Shown piece after piece: positions 61,136 through 64,000 of a stretch of 64,000 nt of DNA. Position 1 is the first letter of the stretch; each line of letters starts with the position of its first letter. A program made the position numbers and the translations under genes. This stretch comes from Bisbaumannia sp015645095 (GTDB taxonomy: Bacteria > Pseudomonadota > Gammaproteobacteria > Pseudomonadales > Halomonadaceae): the NCBI GenBank assembly GCA_036871055.1, contig CP141893.1, positions 2,356,001-2,420,000 of the forward strand, written 5' to 3'. The notes under the pieces were generated by a model that saw nothing but the letters and a program-made list of their open reading frames with translations, made no database searches and was not told the origin of the DNA.

Positions 61136-61239
61136 GCCACCTCCTCGGCCAGCCGGCGCCGGCTGATCTTGCCGTTGGCCAGGATTGAGGCGATGGCCTG
61201 CCGCAAGCGTGGTTCGCTAATACTCATGCCACTATTCAC
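61132..61239 (-). pseudogene. Tandem-duplication remnant: asbD start fused to asbC end
   Basis: A 35-codon frame beginning with GTG inside the asbC stop and ending in the asbD start (ATGA). Its first part, MSISEPRLRQAIAS, mirrors the asbD N-terminus (ARLRQAIAD); its last part, NGKISRRRLAEEV, repeats the asbC C-terminus almost base for base. So about 100 bp covering the asbC/asbD junction exist twice in tandem. It could be translated but shows no domain of its own. Confidence 0.75.
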
Positions 61240-62504
61240 ACAACCTCCTCGGCCAGGCGGCGCCGGCTGATCTTGCCGTTGGGCAGCTTGGCGATCTCCG
61301 TCACCTGCTCCAGCAGCATGGGCACCTGATGGGGGGCGAGCCGCTCGCGGCACCAGCGTCGCAGGGCCTCGCCGTCCAGCGGCTCGTCGGCCACGAAATG
61401 CAGGCAGACCCGCTCGCCGGCATAGGCGTCGGGGCGCTTGAAGGCCACCGCCTCGGTGATCCGCGGATGGCGCAGGAAAACATCCTCCACGTCGCCGGGG
61501 TAGACGTTGATGCCCGCCACATTGATGGTGTCGTCGAGGCGCGCCAGGAAGTGCAGCCGCCCCTGGGCATCCAGATAGCCCAGGTCGCGGGTGGCGATCG
61601 CGCCCTCCCCCGGCACGCGGACGCGGATCTCCGCCGGCGCCTCGGGGGAGAACCCCGCGCTGACCTCCAAGTGAGCCAGGGGGCGCCCCATCAGCCCCGG
61701 CGTCTCGGCCCGGGCGGCGATGGCGATGCAGCCCGCCTCGGAGCAGCCGTACTGCTGGCAGACCCGCTCGACCCGGGCGCTCAGGGTCTCGAGCAGCGGC
61801 GCCGGCAGGGCCGCCCCGGAGAGCATCAGGGTGTGCAGACGCTGCTCCGGGGGCAGCATGCGCACCAGCAGGCTGACCAGGGTGGGGGCGGCATAGAGCA
61901 GGTGCCGGGGATGCTCGCGCAGGGTGGCGAGGATGGCGCGCGGGTTGAGGTTGGTGACGAGACGCGGCACCACCTGGCGACGCAGCCCGGCCAGGACCCC
62001 GCAGATCAGCCCGTAAGAGTGGGTGACCGGGCAAGCGACGATGGGGGTCAGTCCCTCGGCCTCGGGGAAGCCGGCGACATAGCTTTCCAGCTCCCGGTCG
62101 ATGGCGGCCCAGGCACGGGCGATCGGCTTGGGGCGTCCGGTGGTGCCGGAGCTGAGCTGGATCAGCTCGCCGCCCGGGGCGGGCGCGCGACGAGGCGCCA
62201 CGTCGTCCAGGGCCTCCAGTACGCCCTCGCCGTGCAGCAGGTGCTGGCAGCCGGTCTCCCGGGCCAGGGCCCGGGCCGCCTCCAGCGGCGTGGCCGGGTG
62301 GATGGGCAGCACGCTGCCGCCCTCGGCCTTGAGGTACAGGCACAGGGCCAGCCACTGGCCGCTGTCCTTGAGGCAGACGGCCAGGCGCCGGCCCCGGGGC
62401 TCGGCGATGGCCGGATAGTGACGCAGGGCCGCGACGGCGCGGTCGACGTCGTCGCGGCCATAGGGGGTGGCATCCACCACGTAGAGGGGATCGGAGAGTG
62501 TCAC
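61236..62504 (-). CDS. asbC: 3,4-dihydroxybenzoate-AMP ligase (petrobactin)
   Basis: A 422-residue ANL ligase. Start is GTG at 62504, which overlaps the asbB stop (GTGA) and has GAGG 6 bp upstream. Motifs are IQLSSGTTGRPKPIAR (P-loop), QQYGCSEAGC, TRDLGYLDAQGRLHFLAR, and the C-terminal catalytic Lys in KLPNGKISRRRL. It is shorter than usual for the superfamily, as AsbC is. It adenylates 3,4-dihydroxybenzoate and loads it on AsbD. Confidence 0.9.
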   Translation of the reverse strand: MTLSDPLYVVDATPYGRDDVDRAVAALRHYPAIAEPRGRRLAVCLKDSGQWLALCLYLKAEGGSVLPIHPATPLEAARALARETGCQHLLHGEGVLEALDDVAPRRAPAPGGELIQLSSGTTGRPKPIARAWAAIDRELESYVAGFPEAEGLTPIVACPVTHSYGLICGVLAGLRRQVVPRLVTNLNPRAILATLREHPRHLLYAAPTLVSLLVRMLPPEQRLHTLMLSGAALPAPLLETLSARVERVCQQYGCSEAGCIAIAARAETPGLMGRPLAHLEVSAGFSPEAPAEIRVRVPGEGAIATRDLGYLDAQGRLHFLARLDDTINVAGINVYPGDVEDVFLRHPRITEAVAFKRPDAYAGERVCLHFVADEPLDGEALRRWCRERLAPHQVPMLLEQVTEIAKLPNGKISRRRLAEEVV

Positions 62505-64000
62505 GCTAACCTCGATGATCGGTGGGCTGATGAGGGGGGTTCGGCATCCGCCAGGGCATTGGCGATGCGGTGATGGCACTCCGGGGCCTCGGGGCCCCGC
62601 AGCTTGCGGGTGATCAGGGCCTCGGCGGCGATCCACGGGCGACGGTGACCCAGCTGGGCCAGGCGTTCCGCCAGCTCGGGGTGGCGCCGGGCATAGGCGG
62701 CGAGGCAGTCGCTCACCGCTTGCCAGAAGCGCGCCTCGGGGAAGCCGTAATGGGTCTCCAGGGCCAGGGCCAGCTCGCTGAGGTGGTAGACGAAGAGGGT
62801 GTCCATCACCAGCTCGCGCAGCGCCTCCACCGCCCCCATGCGGTAGTAGCGGTCATCGGGGGCCGCGTCGTAGTCCGCCTGGCGGTCACCGAGACGGGGC
62901 CCCCTGGCCCCATCGGGCAGGAAGGCCTCGACGTACTCCACGCTGTCGTGGAAGTCGCGCAGCAGCAGCGCCACCGGCCAGCCGTCGCGAACCACCAGCA
63001 GGGCGTTCTGGGCATGGGCCTCCACGGCGATGCCATGGGCCGCCAGCAGGTGCCAGACCGGCAGCACCAGGGCGCGAATCAGCGCCGCCAGCCAGGCCTC
63101 GAGGCCGTAACGCTCGATCCAGGGGGCGATAAAGGGCCGCCCGTCCGCCTCCACGGCGAAGAGCGCATTGCCGGGCACCGCCCGCTCCCCCGCCGCCAGG
63201 CGCGGCGCGATGCCGTCGCGCCAGATGGCCCCCAGCTCGCCGGCCAGGGCGGCCTGCTCCGCGGGGTGCTCGGGGTGGCCGGTGTAGAGCACCCCGGCGT
63301 ACTCCTCCAGCAGGCGCAGGGGGTAGTCCGTGGCGAAGCGTGGGTCGCCGTCGAGGGTGTCGCGCAGCCAGCGGGAGATCGCCGGCGCCGAGGGCACCGA
63401 GTGGGGCTCCAGGTGGCGCCGGGCGGAAGTGTTGCCGATGCCCAGGGGCAGCTTGACGCAGGCCTGCCCCGGGCGACTGGCGTTGAACAGCGAGCGCAGC
63501 GACTGGCTGGGGCGATAGGCATCGCCCAGCGTGCCCAGGGAGCGCACCTCGCCCCGGGCCAGGGCCGGCCCCAGGGCGCCCTCGCGCAGCTGGCGCCACT
63601 GCCAGGGATGCACCGGCAGGACGGCGTGGCAACGCGAATCGCCGCCGCTCGCTTCCAGGGCGGCCCACAGCGCCCGGCTCGTCTCGGCGCCCAGTTCGCG
63701 ATCCCAGAAGGCCGCCTCCGCTTCGGGCAATTGGCTCAGGCAGTGATCGCGGGGCACGGCGAGCCAATGCAGGGCGAAGGCGTGCCCCGACTCGGGGCCG
63801 AAACGCGCCTGATCCTCGGCATCGAAGCCGAGCCGCGCCTTGAAACAGGGGTGATAGGGGTGACCCTCGTGGAGGGCGCTGTCCAGGGCCTCGGCGGCCA
63901 GGTCGCGGCGCTCTGCCACGACCGGACAGGCGGCGGCATGGCGCAGGGTCGCCTCCAGCTCGGCGAGCAGCACGCAGCGGCACGCCAGGCTCGCCGGCAG
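62501..64000 (-). CDS. asbB: NRPS-independent siderophore (IucA/IucC family) synthetase, 3' part
   Basis: An open frame enters from the right edge; about 499 residues are visible of a protein normally near 600. Family motifs are DSALHEGHPYHPCFKARLGF, SLFNASRPGQACVKLPLGIGNTSARR and AHAQNALLVV. NIS synthetases use ATP to join citrate and polyamine. The position directly before asbC matches asbB in asbABCDEF; asbA is the alternative if order differs. The start lies outside the window. Confidence 0.88.
   Translation of the reverse strand: MPASLACRCVLLAELEATLRHAAACPVVAERRDLAAEALDSALHEGHPYHPCFKARLGFDAEDQARFGPESGHAFALHWLAVPRDHCLSQLPEAEAAFWDRELGAETSRALWAALEASGGDSRCHAVLPVHPWQWRQLREGALGPALARGEVRSLGTLGDAYRPSQSLRSLFNASRPGQACVKLPLGIGNTSARRHLEPHSVPSAPAISRWLRDTLDGDPRFATDYPLRLLEEYAGVLYTGHPEHPAEQAALAGELGAIWRDGIAPRLAAGERAVPGNALFAVEADGRPFIAPWIERYGLEAWLAALIRALVLPVWHLLAAHGIAVEAHAQNALLVVRDGWPVALLLRDFHDSVEYVEAFLPDGARGPRLGDRQADYDAAPDDRYYRMGAVEALRELVMDTLFVYHLSELALALETHYGFPEARFWQAVSDCLAAYARRHPELAERLAQLGHRRPWIAAEALITRKLRGPEAPECHHRIANALADAEPPSSAHRSSRLA

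Overview
The window is GC-rich, densely coded DNA with short intergenic gaps and many 4-bp start/stop overlaps. It has sigma-54 control, a LiuR-type leucine-degradation operon, a trpGDC block, and a gene set matching petrobactin biosynthesis. I infer a marine or halophilic gammaproteobacterium, most likely Halomonadaceae; this rests on gene content, not on any marker gene. No rRNA, tRNA or CRISPR array is visible.

Layout. (a) 1-1792: end of a dehydrogenase, a proline-racemase-family enzyme with an unusual Ser/Thr active-site pair, and a VOC protein. (b) 1789-10379: a TfoX-domain gene, then a minus-strand operon of Tat-exported small subunit, GMC oxidoreductase, E1alpha, E1beta, free-standing lipoyl protein, lipoyl-less E2 and lipoate ligase. 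It has a near-consensus sigma-54 promoter and is divergent from an AcoR-like activator. (c) 10391-12481: AhpD-like protein and a cysteine synthase-glutaredoxin fusion. (d) 12584-22749: two BTAD (SARP-like) regulators interleaved with DUF4242, OsmC, a nonsense-broken flavin monooxygenase, a covalent-FAD oxidase and a cupin, with 11-bp-spaced direct repeats in two promoters. (e) 23056-31935: hydrolase, methyltransferase, TetR with truncated haemoglobin, tungstate transporter with its one-component regulator, and LysR with an SbtA-like permease. (f) 32091-39136: LiuR box and liuABCDE. (g) 39240-44637: an overlapping operon of acyl-CoA synthetase, fused E1, E2 and a carrier protein behind tandem FNR/ANR-like boxes. 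(h) 44718-51659: diguanylate cyclase, two truncated gene stubs facing away from an intact operator, GST, DHFR-like, OsmC-YcaO fusion, tautomerase and an ISAs1-family IS. (i) 52000-54757: trpGDC with a Trp-Trp leader peptide and attenuator. (j) 54805-64000: phosphopantetheinyl transferase, Fur-boxed orphan response regulator, TonB receptor, DUF2218 and the petrobactin genes asbF-E-D-C-B, the last running off the edge.

How they work together. Region j is a coherent iron module: AsbF makes 3,4-dihydroxybenzoate from 3-dehydroshikimate, AsbC activates it onto carrier AsbD (probably primed by the phosphopantetheinyl transferase), AsbE and the AsbA/B synthetases attach it to citrate-spermidine, and the TonB protein plausibly re-imports the ferric chelate. 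Region b looks like an inducible alcohol-to-acyl-CoA route with its own lipoylation enzyme. Region g is a second, differently built 2-oxoacid dehydrogenase ending in a carrier protein; neither complex has its own E3. Regions d and g are the best candidates for undescribed systems.
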